This document shows positions 25,385-34,089 of a stretch of 64,000 nt of DNA, in pieces. Every line of letters begins with the position of its first letter. The first letter of the stretch is position 1. The stretch comes from Bin55 sp965220235 (GTDB lineage Bacteria; Pseudomonadota; Gammaproteobacteria; Pseudomonadales; Azotimanducaceae). The notes beneath the pieces are model-generated. The model ran no database searches. It saw only the letters and a list, made by a program, of their open reading frames with translations, and was not told where the DNA came from. The position numbers and the translations under genes are program-made. The stretch spans positions 3,100,001 through 3,164,000 of the forward strand of contig OZ244815.1 in assembly GCA_965220235.1 (NCBI GenBank), given 5' to 3'.

Positions 25385-28300
25385 GGCAATGCCGCAAGCG
25401 TTTGTCCCGCTTGAACCGCTTGACCTTTCGAAACGAGTACCTCGCCAACAACACCAGTCACCGGCGCTTTGATCTCAAACTCAGTCTTCATCGACTCGAC
25501 AACGAAGAGCAGGTCACCCGCTTCTACCGGCTCTCCTTCCTGGACATGGACCGACCAGACCGAACCCGCAAGAGGACTTGCGACGAACGCGTCACCGACT
25601 TCGTCCAGCGGCGATGTCGCTGTGCCGTCTACCTCGTCGGATTCGAACGTCAGAAGACCCCTATCTTTCCAGTCGTCGAGTTCTGCTTCGAACGCTGTTC
25701 GACGTCGACTCTCAAAGGCTGCAATCTCACCTGCGTTTTCTTCCATAAACTGCTTGTGTAGATCAAAATCGAATATACCGTCCTCGATCTTGATCTGGTG
25801 CGCGCCTTGTGGAAACGCTTCCCGCATTTCGGCTAGCTCTTTCGCATCCACCTCATAAAACCTGAGCCGATCAAAAGGCCGTAGCAACCAATGTTCATCA
25901 AATGCCTTACCTCTTCGATAGTGATTCCAGACTTGCAGTGTGCGACCAACAAACTGATAACCACCCGGACCCTCCATTCCATAGATGCAGAGGTAAGCGC
26001 CGCCAATACCTACTGAGTTTTCTGCAGTCCAGATACGTGCGGGGTTGTATTTGGTCGTGACCAACCGGTGTCGTGGATCAACGGTTGTAGCCACAGGTGC
26101 GCCGAGATATACATCCCCAAGTCCCATTACGAGATATTCGGCGTTGAAAAGAATCTCCTTCACGGAGTCTCGATCCGGCAACCCGTTAATTCGTCGGATA
26201 AATTCGATGTTGTCTGGACACCAAGGTGCGTCGGACCGAACACTTTGCATATACCGTTCGATCGCATCTTGACATGCCGGATCATCCCACGAAAGTGGTA
26301 GGTGGACAACCCGTGACGCACGACGTGGTTCTGCCTCTCGAGCGCGATCGAAATGTTGAGAAAGTGAATCTACTAGCTCATGCGATGTGAAGCGTCTCGA
26401 ATCAAAACGAATTAGTAGGGAACGAATACCAGCGGTCGTCTCCAACACGCCTGGAATCTTGTCGGAGGCGATTCCCTCCTCCAGTCGATCGACCCGAAGT
26501 CGAAGACCGATGTCCAATACGTTTTCACCGAACTCCACCAATAACGAGTCTTGTGCGGCACGACGTACACGAATATCGTCTGCTTCAAATACGATCGGAT
26601 TTTCGATGTTTCGAGTAACAACCTCGGGTACTGAAAACACCTTCGGCGAGCACTTTTCAATCGCATCATCACGTTCTCGCGAGTAGCCATTTGCCACGGC
26701 TTCGGTTACCGCGACCAGTGTTACTTTGTCGCCGCCTCGCAGCTGACCAAGTTTCCACCGATCTGCTTCGATGACCGATCCGGGACACACGAAGCCACCT
26801 AAGCTTGGACCATCGGGGCCAAGAATGACCGGCATGTCCCCGGTGAAATCGATTGCACCGAATGCATACGCATTGTCGTGGACATTCGAGGGATGGAGTC
26901 CTGCGTCGCCACCATCCGGGCGAGCCCAAGTAGGTCGAGGACCGATTAAGCGAACACCCGTGCGACTCGAATGGTAGTGGACGGTCCATTCAGCGGCAAG
27001 AAATTCGTCGATGTCGTCGGCTGTGAGAAAGTCCTCCGTGCAATGCGGACCCATCGTAATTCGCAAGATATGGCGGCTACTCAGGTCAGGTGTGGACAAA
27101 CTCTTGACAGCCGTTCCTGTTTTGATTGAATGATCTGCACACTCGCGCAACCGAAGAACATCGCCAGTTAACAGCTCCCGACCGTTCAAACCACCGATGC
27201 CGCCGAGCGTAAAGGTAGCGCCGGAACCCATCACGTCTGGAATCTCCAACCCTCCCGCGAATAGCAAGTAAGCTCGCATTCCGTCGCTCACTTCGTGTAC
27301 AGCTAATACATCCCCACGGTTCAAGTCAGACGGTCGCCAAGGTTTCACCGGTTCTACTCGTTCATCCCGCGTACGAGTGATGCGTGCTGTTCCTGCAATC
27401 AACACTGTCGCCGGACAATGAAACCTCAGCGTCGGACCGTTGACCGTTATCTCAAGCCCGGCTGCGCCTTCATCGTTTCCAAGGCATCGATTACCGAGTC
27501 GAAACGAAAGATCATCCATAGGTCCTGACGGCGGTACCCCGACACGCCACAGACCCATGCGCCCCGGCCATTCCTGAACCGTCGTCTGCGCACCGGCAAC
27601 CAGAACATCGACTGTATGGGGCCGGTAGTTCAATTGGCCGAGCGTAGACGTATTGTGATGACTGTTAGCGAACGCATCCGATCCCAGCGCTTGTAATAAA
27701 TACTCCCTGTTTGTCTCCACTCCGTGCATGACACTATCTGCGAGAGCTTTCTGTAATCGTCGACGCGCTTTTTCGCGAGTCTTCCCGAACGCCATCACTT
27801 TCGCGATCAGTGAGTCATAACGTGGTGAGACGTCTGTCCCTGAACGTAACCAAGTATCGACTCGTACATCTGGACTATTTGGAAAACTGACAACTGACAA
27901 AAACCCTGGCGTAGGACGGAAATCGTGATTCGGGTCTTCCGCGCACACTCTCGCTTGAATCGCGCATCCAGACGGTTTCAGCTCGGTACTTAACACATCA
28001 AGCGGAGGTAGCTCATCCGCGGCTAACTCGATCATCCACTGTACGAGATCGACGCCGTACACAAGCTCAGTCACACCATGTTCGACTTGGAGTCTCGTGT
28101 TGACTTCCAGAAACGTCGCCTCTTGTCGATCTGGATCGTAGAGGAACTCGACGGTTCCAGCGCTGCGATACGAAACACTCGCTAGCAACGCACGGGCATC
28201 TTCATGCATCCGATGCCGAACCACGTCTGGAAGGTTCGGTGCAGGACATTCCTCAACAACTTTTTGATGTCGCCGCTGAAGTGAACAGTCTCGATCGCCG

Positions 28301-28968
28301 AGGATTGCCACACCACCTATCCCATCGCCAAACGCCTGCACTTCGACATGTCGGGGATTCGCAACGCAACGTTCTAGAAACAACCGCGAATCACCAAACG
28401 CACTACCAGCAAGTCGTTCAACCGATGCGAATTGATTTTGTAAGTCCGCCTCGTTCTCACAACGGGTCATACCAATACCACCGCCGCCAGCGGAGCTTTT
28501 CAGCATCACCGGATATCCGATGGTCTCAGCTTCATGCAGACCTTCCGCAACGTCAGCAAGGACACCGCTTCCCGGCAACATTGAAACACCGGCAGACGTG
28601 GCGAGTCGCCTCGCCTCATGCTTCAATCCGAAGCTCTTCAAGTGCTCTGGGCGAGGTCCAATAAACGTTACGTTCTGTTCCTCAAGCGCTTGCGCAAATA
28701 CTGCATTCTCACTAAGGAATCCGTAGCCAGGATGCACCGCGTCCGCGCCCGATTTCCTTACGAGCTCAAGTACCTTGTCGATGTTGACGTATGTCTCGGT
28801 GACATTACCGTCTCCAAGTGAGTGAGCCTCGCTCGCCAGGTCCACATGCATCGACCCCCGATCATCGCGAGCATAAATGGCAGCGCTTGCGATACCCATC
28901 GCATCAAGCGTTCGACATACGCGCACCGCGATCTCGCCTCGATTTGCTATGAGGACTTTGTGAAACAT
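25381..28968 (-). CDS. uca: urea carboxylase family enzyme, probably guanidine carboxylase
   Basis: A 1195-residue biotin enzyme. Residues 1-450 are a biotin carboxylase (LIANRGEIAVRVCRT, MLKSSAGGGGIGM, FLEVNTRLQVEHGVTE); about 455-770 and 800-1030 are the KipA/KipI-like halves of the carboxyltransferase; the C-terminal biotin carrier has VVESMKTEF with biotinyl-Lys1161. It carboxylates urea or guanidine with ATP and bicarbonate. The partner DUF1989 genes upstream argue for guanidine. In the carboxyltransferase the motif GAIDFTGDMPVIL has Asp707, where the fungal urea enzyme appears to read Asn; the known Asp/Asn switch between guanidine and urea enzymes probably lies here, but this needs an alignment. 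Forty-five bases separate it from the upstream gene. Confidence 0.9.
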   Translation of the reverse strand: MFHKVLIANRGEIAVRVCRTLDAMGIASAAIYARDDRGSMHVDLASEAHSLGDGNVTETYVNIDKVLELVRKSGADAVHPGYGFLSENAVFAQALEEQNVTFIGPRPEHLKSFGLKHEARRLATSAGVSMLPGSGVLADVAEGLHEAETIGYPVMLKSSAGGGGIGMTRCENEADLQNQFASVERLAGSAFGDSRLFLERCVANPRHVEVQAFGDGIGGVAILGDRDCSLQRRHQKVVEECPAPNLPDVVRHRMHEDARALLASVSYRSAGTVEFLYDPDRQEATFLEVNTRLQVEHGVTELVYGVDLVQWMIELAADELPPLDVLSTELKPSGCAIQARVCAEDPNHDFRPTPGFLSVVSFPNSPDVRVDTWLRSGTDVSPRYDSLIAKVMAFGKTREKARRRLQKALADSVMHGVETNREYLLQALGSDAFANSHHNTSTLGQLNYRPHTVDVLVAGAQTTVQEWPGRMGLWRVGVPPSGPMDDLSFRLGNRCLGNDEGAAGLEITVNGPTLRFHCPATVLIAGTARITRTRDERVEPVKPWRPSDLNRGDVLAVHEVSDGMRAYLLFAGGLEIPDVMGSGATFTLGGIGGLNGRELLTGDVLRLRECADHSIKTGTAVKSLSTPDLSSRHILRITMGPHCTEDFLTADDIDEFLAAEWTVHYHSSRTGVRLIGPRPTWARPDGGDAGLHPSNVHDNAYAFGAIDFTGDMPVILGPDGPSLGGFVCPGSVIEADRWKLGQLRGGDKVTLVAVTEAVANGYSRERDDAIEKCSPKVFSVPEVVTRNIENPIVFEADDIRVRRAAQDSLLVEFGENVLDIGLRLRVDRLEEGIASDKIPGVLETTAGIRSLLIRFDSRRFTSHELVDSLSQHFDRAREAEPRRASRVVHLPLSWDDPACQDAIERYMQSVRSDAPWCPDNIEFIRRINGLPDRDSVKEILFNAEYLVMGLGDVYLGAPVATTVDPRHRLVTTKYNPARIWTAENSVGIGGAYLCIYGMEGPGGYQFVGRTLQVWNHYRRGKAFDEHWLLRPFDRLRFYEVDAKELAEMREAFPQGAHQIKIEDGIFDFDLHKQFMEENAGEIAAFESRRRTAFEAELDDWKDRGLLTFESDEVDGTATSPLDEVGDAFVASPLAGSVWSVHVQEGEPVEAGDLLFVVESMKTEFEIKAPVTGVVGEVLVSKGQAVQAGQTLAALP

Positions 28969-29013
28969 CGGACTTGTGTCGAGGTGTCTAGTTCAGGACG
29001 ATCAGTTCGCGTG

Positions 29014-29682
29014 TTACCAAACCGCCAACTCAATCGGAGTCGGGTTGTAACCATTGCATGGATTGTTAAGTTGAGGACAGTTTGAGATGAGGACCAAGAT
29101 GTCCATCTCGGCAACAAGCTCCACGTACTTTCCCGGTGCGCTTATGCCATCCTCAAACGTGAGTCCGCCTTCAGGTGTCACGGGTACGTTCATGAAGAAA
29201 TTGATATTGTGTGTTATGTCGCGCTTGGTTAGTCCCCATTCATCGTGCTGATTGACGGCAAGCAACCAGCTGTCTCTGCAGGAATGCATGCTTTTCTTAT
29301 CCAGCGCGTACCGCACAGTGTTACTCTCACCGGCGCACGCACCGCCGAGAGTATCGTGTCGACCACACGTGTCCGCGACGATAGTCAACATCGGATTTCG
29401 TTCATCAGAAAGCAGCGTCGTACCGCTCGTAAGGTAGAGATTCCTTTGCTCTCGCACTGTATCAAACGCGCTGTATCGCTCATAGGGGTTGGTCGCATTG
29501 AAAAACAACGTATCGACCGCTTGATTTCCTTCAAGGTCGGTGATCCGGATGATCTCGCCTTTCCTTATCGTGTCTAGCCAATATTGCCCTGCAGGCACGG
29601 TCTCTCTCCGACCCGCATCTCCGACTGCAAAAGTACTTTCCTTCAACATCTCATTACTCCTACTTCGAATCTCACGTGCCAA
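29014..29682 (-). CDS. urea-carboxylase-associated DUF1989 protein, carboxyguanidine deiminase subunit
   Basis: A 222-residue DUF1989 protein, labelled in databases as urea-amidolyase-associated protein. In Pseudomonas syringae the two DUF1989 proteins of such operons form CgdAB, a heterodimer that deiminates carboxyguanidine to allophanate. Conserved features are GQYWLDTIRKGEIIRITDLEGNQAVDT, here cut short, TFFNATNP-like FFNATNPYERYS, the probable metal site DTCGRHDTLGGAC, and NINFFMNVPV. It overlaps the sister gene by 11 bases and precedes the carboxylase. Which of CgdA or CgdB it is I cannot say from sequence. Confidence 0.85.
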   Translation of the reverse strand: MAREIRSRSNEMLKESTFAVGDAGRRETVPAGQYWLDTIRKGEIIRITDLEGNQAVDTLFFNATNPYERYSAFDTVREQRNLYLTSGTTLLSDERNPMLTIVADTCGRHDTLGGACAGESNTVRYALDKKSMHSCRDSWLLAVNQHDEWGLTKRDITHNINFFMNVPVTPEGGLTFEDGISAPGKYVELVAEMDILVLISNCPQLNNPCNGYNPTPIELAVW

Positions 29683-30391
29683 GCGAGTACAGATAGTTAT
29701 TCATGAACCCGCGCCCGTTCTCGTCTCGTGAGTTGCGACAAGGGTCATCGTCCCGCATCTGTGGAGCAAGACTCAATCGATACCCGATCGCACGGCGCGG
29801 GTATTCCTGTGCCGGGTTCAAGGGATGCGGACATGTATGCAATAGCACGAGGGTCGGCATTTCAAAACGCAAAGTGACTGCGTTACCTGGTTTCGAATGA
29901 TCGGTGACGAAGCTCATTGTTCCGTCTTCCTCAACGTCCACTCGCGAAAACCAATTGACGTTTGCCGCAAAATCGCGACGTCCAAGTCCGTATTTACCGA
30001 GTTCGATCAAAAACGAATCACGTCCATTGCGGAAATAGTCGTTGCGTGCTTCCTGATATGAGAGTGATCCCCATTTCTCATGGACGATCTCTGCGTTGCA
30101 CGTACCACTTGACGCATCGTGCCAGCCTAAATCGTCTGCGACGATGGAACAGAAGATGCGACCCATATCCGAATATAGGCAATGCCCCTGCGTAAGTCGA
30201 AACGTGTGCTGGCACTTTAACGTGTCCGGCAGGTTCAAGCGTTCAAGTGGATTTGCGGGGTTGTACGCCAACATAGCAGCGTTGCCGCCGCCATCAACGT
30301 CTACCAGTTGCAACTGGACACCAGGATTGAGCACGAATGACCAGTGACTCCCACCCGGTAGCACATCCTCGTAAAGTACTTCAGTTTCCAC
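29672..30391 (-). CDS. urea-carboxylase-associated DUF1989 protein, carboxyguanidine deiminase subunit
   Basis: A 239-residue DUF1989 protein and probable partner of the next gene in a heterodimeric carboxyguanidine deiminase (CgdAB). It shares the family plan: VLPGGSHWSFVLNPG, LVDVDGGGNAAML, YNPANPLERLN, SDMGRIFCSIV, then GWHDASSGTC as the probable metal region and AANVNWFSRVDVE. The first gene of the pair begins nine bases after the ABC ATPase stop and overlaps its partner by 11 bases, so both subunits are made in step. Start is ATG. Confidence 0.85.
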   Translation of the reverse strand: METEVLYEDVLPGGSHWSFVLNPGVQLQLVDVDGGGNAAMLAYNPANPLERLNLPDTLKCQHTFRLTQGHCLYSDMGRIFCSIVADDLGWHDASSGTCNAEIVHEKWGSLSYQEARNDYFRNGRDSFLIELGKYGLGRRDFAANVNWFSRVDVEEDGTMSFVTDHSKPGNAVTLRFEMPTLVLLHTCPHPLNPAQEYPRRAIGYRLSLAPQMRDDDPCRNSRDENGRGFMNNYLYSLGT

Positions 30392-30400
30392 GGCTCCTCC

Positions 30401-31168
30401 CTACTCCTGTCCGGGTTTAACGTTCATGGTGTCCACAATCGAATCGAGTCGACGATGATGTCCGACGGGTAGGTCAAACGTGATCGTCGCTCCATAGAGA
30501 TCGGGGTTGTGCGGGTCGACGCGTGGCTTGTCGAAGACCAACAAACGCGAACCCAAGCTAAAACCCTCAGCGATGTCGTGCGTGATCATGAATACCGTTA
30601 GGTCCAGTTCACCAAATAGATCGAGGAGGAGCTCGTGCATGTCAGTTCGATAGCCCGGATCCAATGCGCCAAACGGCTCGTCAAGCAGCAAGATTCGCGG
30701 CGCTTTGACAAGCGTCTGAGCCAACGCCAAGCGTTGCTGCATACCTCCAGAAAGTTCTGAGGGATAGTTGTCCGCTGTTCGCTCAAGGCTAACCCGCTCC
30801 AACATCTTTCGAGCTCGCTTCACGTTCTGCGTACGGCGGCGACCGAATGTTCGTCCAAGCCATCTTGAATTCGCTAGCTCCAGTCCTAGTAGAACGTTTT
30901 CAAGCACAGTCAAGTGCGGGAAAACAGAGTACCTTTGAAATACGACACCCCGGTCGGCGTGAGGCTCTGGGATCAGTGGTTCTCCTTCGACAAAGATAGA
31001 GCCTTCGCATGGTTCGACTTCGCCTAACAACATACGAAGAAACGTCGTCTTACCGCAACCGGACGCGCCAACGATCGTGATGAACTCGTTCCTCTCGACG
31101 TTAAGCGAGACTTTTTCGAGCACAGTCTTGTCGTCATAACGTTTCCAGACGTTACGGACCTCAATCAC
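30401..31168 (-). CDS. ABC transporter ATP-binding protein of the guanidine/urea operon
   Basis: A 255-residue ABC ATPase of the nitrate/taurine type. It shows Walker A GASGCGKTT, signature LSGGMQQR, Walker B ILLLDEPFGA and switch His in MITHDIAEG. It powers the import system with the permease and binding protein encoded upstream. I place the start at a GTG at 31168, two bases after the permease stop, because family members begin with IEVRNVWK right after the start; a TTG at 31195 would overlap the permease gene by 25 bases. Confidence 0.9.
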   Translation of the reverse strand: MIEVRNVWKRYDDKTVLEKVSLNVERNEFITIVGASGCGKTTFLRMLLGEVEPCEGSIFVEGEPLIPEPHADRGVVFQRYSVFPHLTVLENVLLGLELANSRWLGRTFGRRRTQNVKRARKMLERVSLERTADNYPSELSGGMQQRLALAQTLVKAPRILLLDEPFGALDPGYRTDMHELLLDLFGELDLTVFMITHDIAEGFSLGSRLLVFDKPRVDPHNPDLYGATITFDLPVGHHRRLDSIVDTMNVKPGQE

Positions 31169-31170
31169 GA

Positions 31171-31977
31171 TTACGCACCGTACCAAGGAAAGCAACGTCG
31201 ATTTAGCCGACGAAGTCCGAAATCAAATAAGAACGCGAGGAAAGTAATCCAAGCCACGTATGGCAAGATGACATCCATCGCGAGGTATCGTCGAACAAGA
31301 AAGATTCGATATCCGAGCCCGTCTGTTGACGCGATAGCCTCCGCGGCAATGAGAAACAACCACGCACTCCCTAGCGAAAGACGTACACCATCGATGAGCC
31401 GCGGCAATACTTGTGGTAACACGACTCGCAATGCGACCTGCCAGCTGGTCGCGTCAAGCGTTTGCGCTTTTATAAGTTGCTCTCGTGGTAGTTCGCGCAC
31501 ACGTTGTTCTATGTCACGCATCAGGAAGGGTGCCGTACCGAGCAAGATGAGCATGACCTTCGCGAGCTCGCCGACGCCGAACACAATAAACAGAATCGGT
31601 AAGATGGCAAGTGGCGGAATCATGGACAGCGTGCGAATCGCGGGAGACCAGAACGCTCCAAACCAAGGAACCAGTCCGTTAGGGACCCCTATCGCTAATC
31701 CGACGAGTGCAGCTAGGAATACACCAGTAACTAGACGTTTGAGGCTCGCTCCGGTGTCCGTCCAGAATATGTAGTCACCAGTTCGCCGATCTGGTTCAAA
31801 CGCAACGCGTTCGATTGCCGCTCCAATCGTTGAAAGATCGGGGAGCAATTTGTCATCCGGATTCTCGGCGAGCCTGATACTAGAGGCGATCACATAAAGA
31901 ATCAAAGCGAGCGCGAACGGTACCGCTGCGCTCGCCAAGATGCCTAAGCCACCTGGGCGTCGATTAATAAGACGCAT
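31171..31977 (-). CDS. ABC transporter permease of the guanidine/urea operon
   Basis: A 268-residue inner-membrane permease with about six helices, of the TauC/SsuC type. The first helix is at residues 12-32 (LASAAVPFALALILYVIAS). The cytoplasmic coupling loop reads EQLIKAQTLDATSWQVALRVVLP here split, with the EAA-like pattern LDATSWQVALRVVLPQ, which docks onto the ATPase. It lies between the binding-protein and ATPase genes in the usual order. Substrate is inferred from context: guanidine, urea or a related amidine. Confidence 0.9.
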   Translation of the reverse strand: MRLINRRPGGLGILASAAVPFALALILYVIASSIRLAENPDDKLLPDLSTIGAAIERVAFEPDRRTGDYIFWTDTGASLKRLVTGVFLAALVGLAIGVPNGLVPWFGAFWSPAIRTLSMIPPLAILPILFIVFGVGELAKVMLILLGTAPFLMRDIEQRVRELPREQLIKAQTLDATSWQVALRVVLPQVLPRLIDGVRLSLGSAWLFLIAAEAIASTDGLGYRIFLVRRYLAMDVILPYVAWITFLAFLFDFGLRRLNRRCFPWYGA

Positions 31978-32013
31978 TCGTCCGACCGTTGTTTCGACCG
32001 GATGCGCTCCGGG

Positions 32014-33081
32014 TTAGATTTCTCCGTCCGCGGCCATTTGCATGTAGCTCGAATCGAACCTTAGTTTTACGTTTGATTTAGAACCGAGTACGTCTCCGTT
32101 CGGTAGCTCGATGCCAATGAAGTCCGGTCCCGGCGCGCCTTCGCCAAGCAGACCATGTTCGAATGAAAACTCAGCGACATTGGTCATGGTTTCCGCGAGG
32201 GCACCCGATTGCACGAACTCGACAGCAGGAGCTGGTTCAAAGAACATTTGTGTTGCGGCGAGTTGAGCGTCATACCCGGAAAGATCTGTTCCGGAAGCAG
32301 TCGCCATGTGTGTTTTTGCGTTAATCCCGGCTTCATCTGCCGCTGCCATCACCGACATAGTTTCATACCATGCGCCGACTAGTGCTTTTGCGAAACGAGG
32401 ATCTTCGAGTGCTTCGGTAGAGACAACCAGCATGTCGATGATCTCACCCGGGATCATGGACGAGTCAAATACCGGGGAGACTTCCGACATTGTCTGGACT
32501 TCTGCCAGAAGGGGATTCCACGTAACGACCGAAGTCACGTCATCCGTTGCGAATGCCGCGACGATATCCGCATCGGAGGTATTCACAACTGTGAGATCAC
32601 GTTCCGTCATACCCGCCCCGGTAAGAGCTCGTGCAAGGAGATAGTGCGACACGGATAGTTCAACGAGATTGACGTTTTGACCTTTTAGGTCGGACACAGA
32701 CTTACCAGCACCTTTCAACACGATACCATCATTACCGTTTGAAAAATCCCCTACGATCAGCGCCGTGGAATCTACACCACCCGCCGCCGGGATCGTTAGC
32801 GCATCCATATTGGTCATGGTGCAGCCGTCGAACGCGCCAACCGTGTATTGGTTTATGGATTCAATGTAGTCGTTGAACTGAACGACTTCAATGGTGATGC
32901 CGTACTTATCCGCCCACTTATCAACGATACCGGACTCCGCTGCGTAGGACCAAGGCATCCAACCGACATAAATACTCCAGGCGATGCGATAGTCGTCCTT
33001 TGCGGAGGATTGAAATGCAAATAGACCTAGTGCAGCAACAAGCAGTGCAGTGATAGATCGTCGAAATGGAAGTCGTGCCAC
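32014..33081 (-). CDS. ABC transporter substrate-binding protein, urea-carboxylase-region type
   Basis: A 355-residue periplasmic binding protein. The signal peptide covers about residues 1-27 (ITALLVAALGLFAFQSSA), and the mature part starts with DDYRIAWSIYVGWMPW. This is the NMT1-like binding-protein type found next to urea carboxylase genes. It should capture the operon's substrate in the periplasm. The start is GTG, with GAGGAC eight bases upstream. It is the first gene of the nine-kilobase operon and is preceded by a sigma-54-like sequence. Confidence 0.9.
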   Translation of the reverse strand: MARLPFRRSITALLVAALGLFAFQSSAKDDYRIAWSIYVGWMPWSYAAESGIVDKWADKYGITIEVVQFNDYIESINQYTVGAFDGCTMTNMDALTIPAAGGVDSTALIVGDFSNGNDGIVLKGAGKSVSDLKGQNVNLVELSVSHYLLARALTGAGMTERDLTVVNTSDADIVAAFATDDVTSVVTWNPLLAEVQTMSEVSPVFDSSMIPGEIIDMLVVSTEALEDPRFAKALVGAWYETMSVMAAADEAGINAKTHMATASGTDLSGYDAQLAATQMFFEPAPAVEFVQSGALAETMTNVAEFSFEHGLLGEGAPGPDFIGIELPNGDVLGSKSNVKLRFDSSYMQMAADGEI

Positions 33082-33140
33082 GAGTCCGTCCTCATTTATT
33101 CATACTCAGGAGACCACCAATGTCTCCCCCACGAATTCAT

Positions 33141-33157
33141 AACAACTTTCATGCCAA
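33141..33157 (-). promoter_or_regulatory. candidate sigma-54 promoter of the nitrogen operon
   Basis: On the minus strand the sequence reads TTGGCATG-AAAG-TTGTT, against the sigma-54 consensus TTGGCACR-N4-TTGCW. The -24 GG is intact; the -12 element has GT in place of GC. Spacing is exact. It lies about 60 bases upstream of the first gene of the operon. Nitrogen-scavenging operons are often driven by NtrC and sigma-54. I looked for the conserved core of the guanidine-I riboswitch in the same leader and did not find it. Confidence 0.4.
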
Positions 33158-33161
33158 GCCT

Positions 33162-33204
33162 TAATGCGCAAGAATTAGCCATCAGGAGAAGAACCTGCGC
33201 ATTA
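33162..33204. promoter_or_regulatory. 9-bp inverted repeat upstream of the nitrogen operon
   Basis: TAATGCGCA (33162-33170) and TGCGCATTA (33196-33204) are perfect inverted copies with centres 34 bp apart, close to three helical turns. A third TGCGCA lies near 33229. They sit just upstream of the sigma-54-like element and may bind an activator or repressor. Confidence 0.4.
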
Positions 33205-33299
33205 TTTGAACATCAAGGTCGGAGCGCTGCGCAAATATTGATAAAGCTCCGCTAAACAACGCGAATTTCGCGCTTCAGCGCTCGAATCCCAGATACGGG

Positions 33300-33695
33300 T
33301 CAATCCACGAGTATTACGTTCGGCGTTTGTGCGAATTTCCTATCAAACGTCACGACGTGACTAGCACCTAACTCCGTGGCTATAGAACGGATCATCAAGT
33401 CGGAGAAGTCAAATCCTGATGAGCGATACTCGCGAAGTGCATTTCGTACCCGATCGACATCTTCGAATACGATTTCACTTGAATCTATCAGTTCCTCTAC
33501 TGCATCGGCAATTTGAGAATGTCCGAAGCCGTACGTTCGCTCTAACACCCAAACTAATTCGATCAGTACTTCTCGGCAGACAAGCCCAGGGTCTCTTGGC
33601 TCTAGGGTATCTAGGAATTCTCCAGCAGATTTGACCTGGTCTTGATCATCGCCGACTAAGAATCGGACCAACACGTTCGTGTCAATTGCGATCAA
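33300..33695 (-). CDS. PIN-domain toxin, VapC-like
   Basis: A 131-residue PIN-domain ribonuclease. The acidic metal site is visible: Asp in AIDTNVLVRFLVGDD (residue 5), Glu in REVLIELVWVLER, Asp in SGFDFSDLMIRS and the closing THVVTFDRKFA-like HVVTFDRKFA. VapC toxins cut tRNA or rRNA and are held inactive by the antitoxin. Its start overlaps the antitoxin stop by four bases, the usual coupled arrangement. Confidence 0.9.
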   Translation of the reverse strand: MIAIDTNVLVRFLVGDDQDQVKSAGEFLDTLEPRDPGLVCREVLIELVWVLERTYGFGHSQIADAVEELIDSSEIVFEDVDRVRNALREYRSSGFDFSDLMIRSIATELGASHVVTFDRKFAQTPNVILVD

Positions 33696-33925
33696 TCTTC
33701 GGTCGCTCCTGCGATGATTCCCGCTTCCATTTCTTCAAGCGTCTTGGCTTTGCCATCAAATTTCAGGTATCCGGCAAGTCGACTTATTGGTTGCAAGGCA
33801 ATAAGACGCACGCCATCCTCGTCAAATTCGTACCGAATGCGGTCGCCGTCTTTTAGGTTCAGTTTTAACCTTACGGTTTTCGGAATCGTCGTCTGTCCTC
33901 TTGCGGTTATAGTTGATTCGATCAC
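33692..33925 (-). CDS. AbrB/SpoVT-type antitoxin, VapB-like
   Basis: A 77-residue antitoxin. The N-terminal swapped-hairpin DNA-binding domain reads IESTITARGQTTIPKTVR, typical of AbrB/MazE-like proteins; the acidic C-terminal tail (KTLEEMEAGIIAGATED) would wrap the PIN toxin. I use the GTG at 33925, directly before the conserved domain; a TTG at 33955 would add ten residues. It should repress its own promoter; an AT-rich stretch with imperfect repeats (ACATATAC, GTATGTTA) lies at 33963-34000. Confidence 0.85.
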   Translation of the reverse strand: MIESTITARGQTTIPKTVRLKLNLKDGDRIRYEFDEDGVRLIALQPISRLAGYLKFDGKAKTLEEMEAGIIAGATED

Positions 33926-34089
33926 ACAATCTACCACACGATAACGAAAACACAATTTTACTTACATATACAGTTTACATGCATATGAAAAGTATGTTAT
34001 TTTAGAAACGCATTACTTTTTGGATCATCATGCTGAAATACGGTTCGGCGTTCATCAGCTGCCTCTCAGTTTCATTCGTACAAAGGTAG

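Noticed and set aside
33082..33299. Guanidine-I (ykkC) riboswitch
   Set aside because: Expected from the operon content, but its conserved core motifs are not visible in the leader on either strand; a covariance search would decide.
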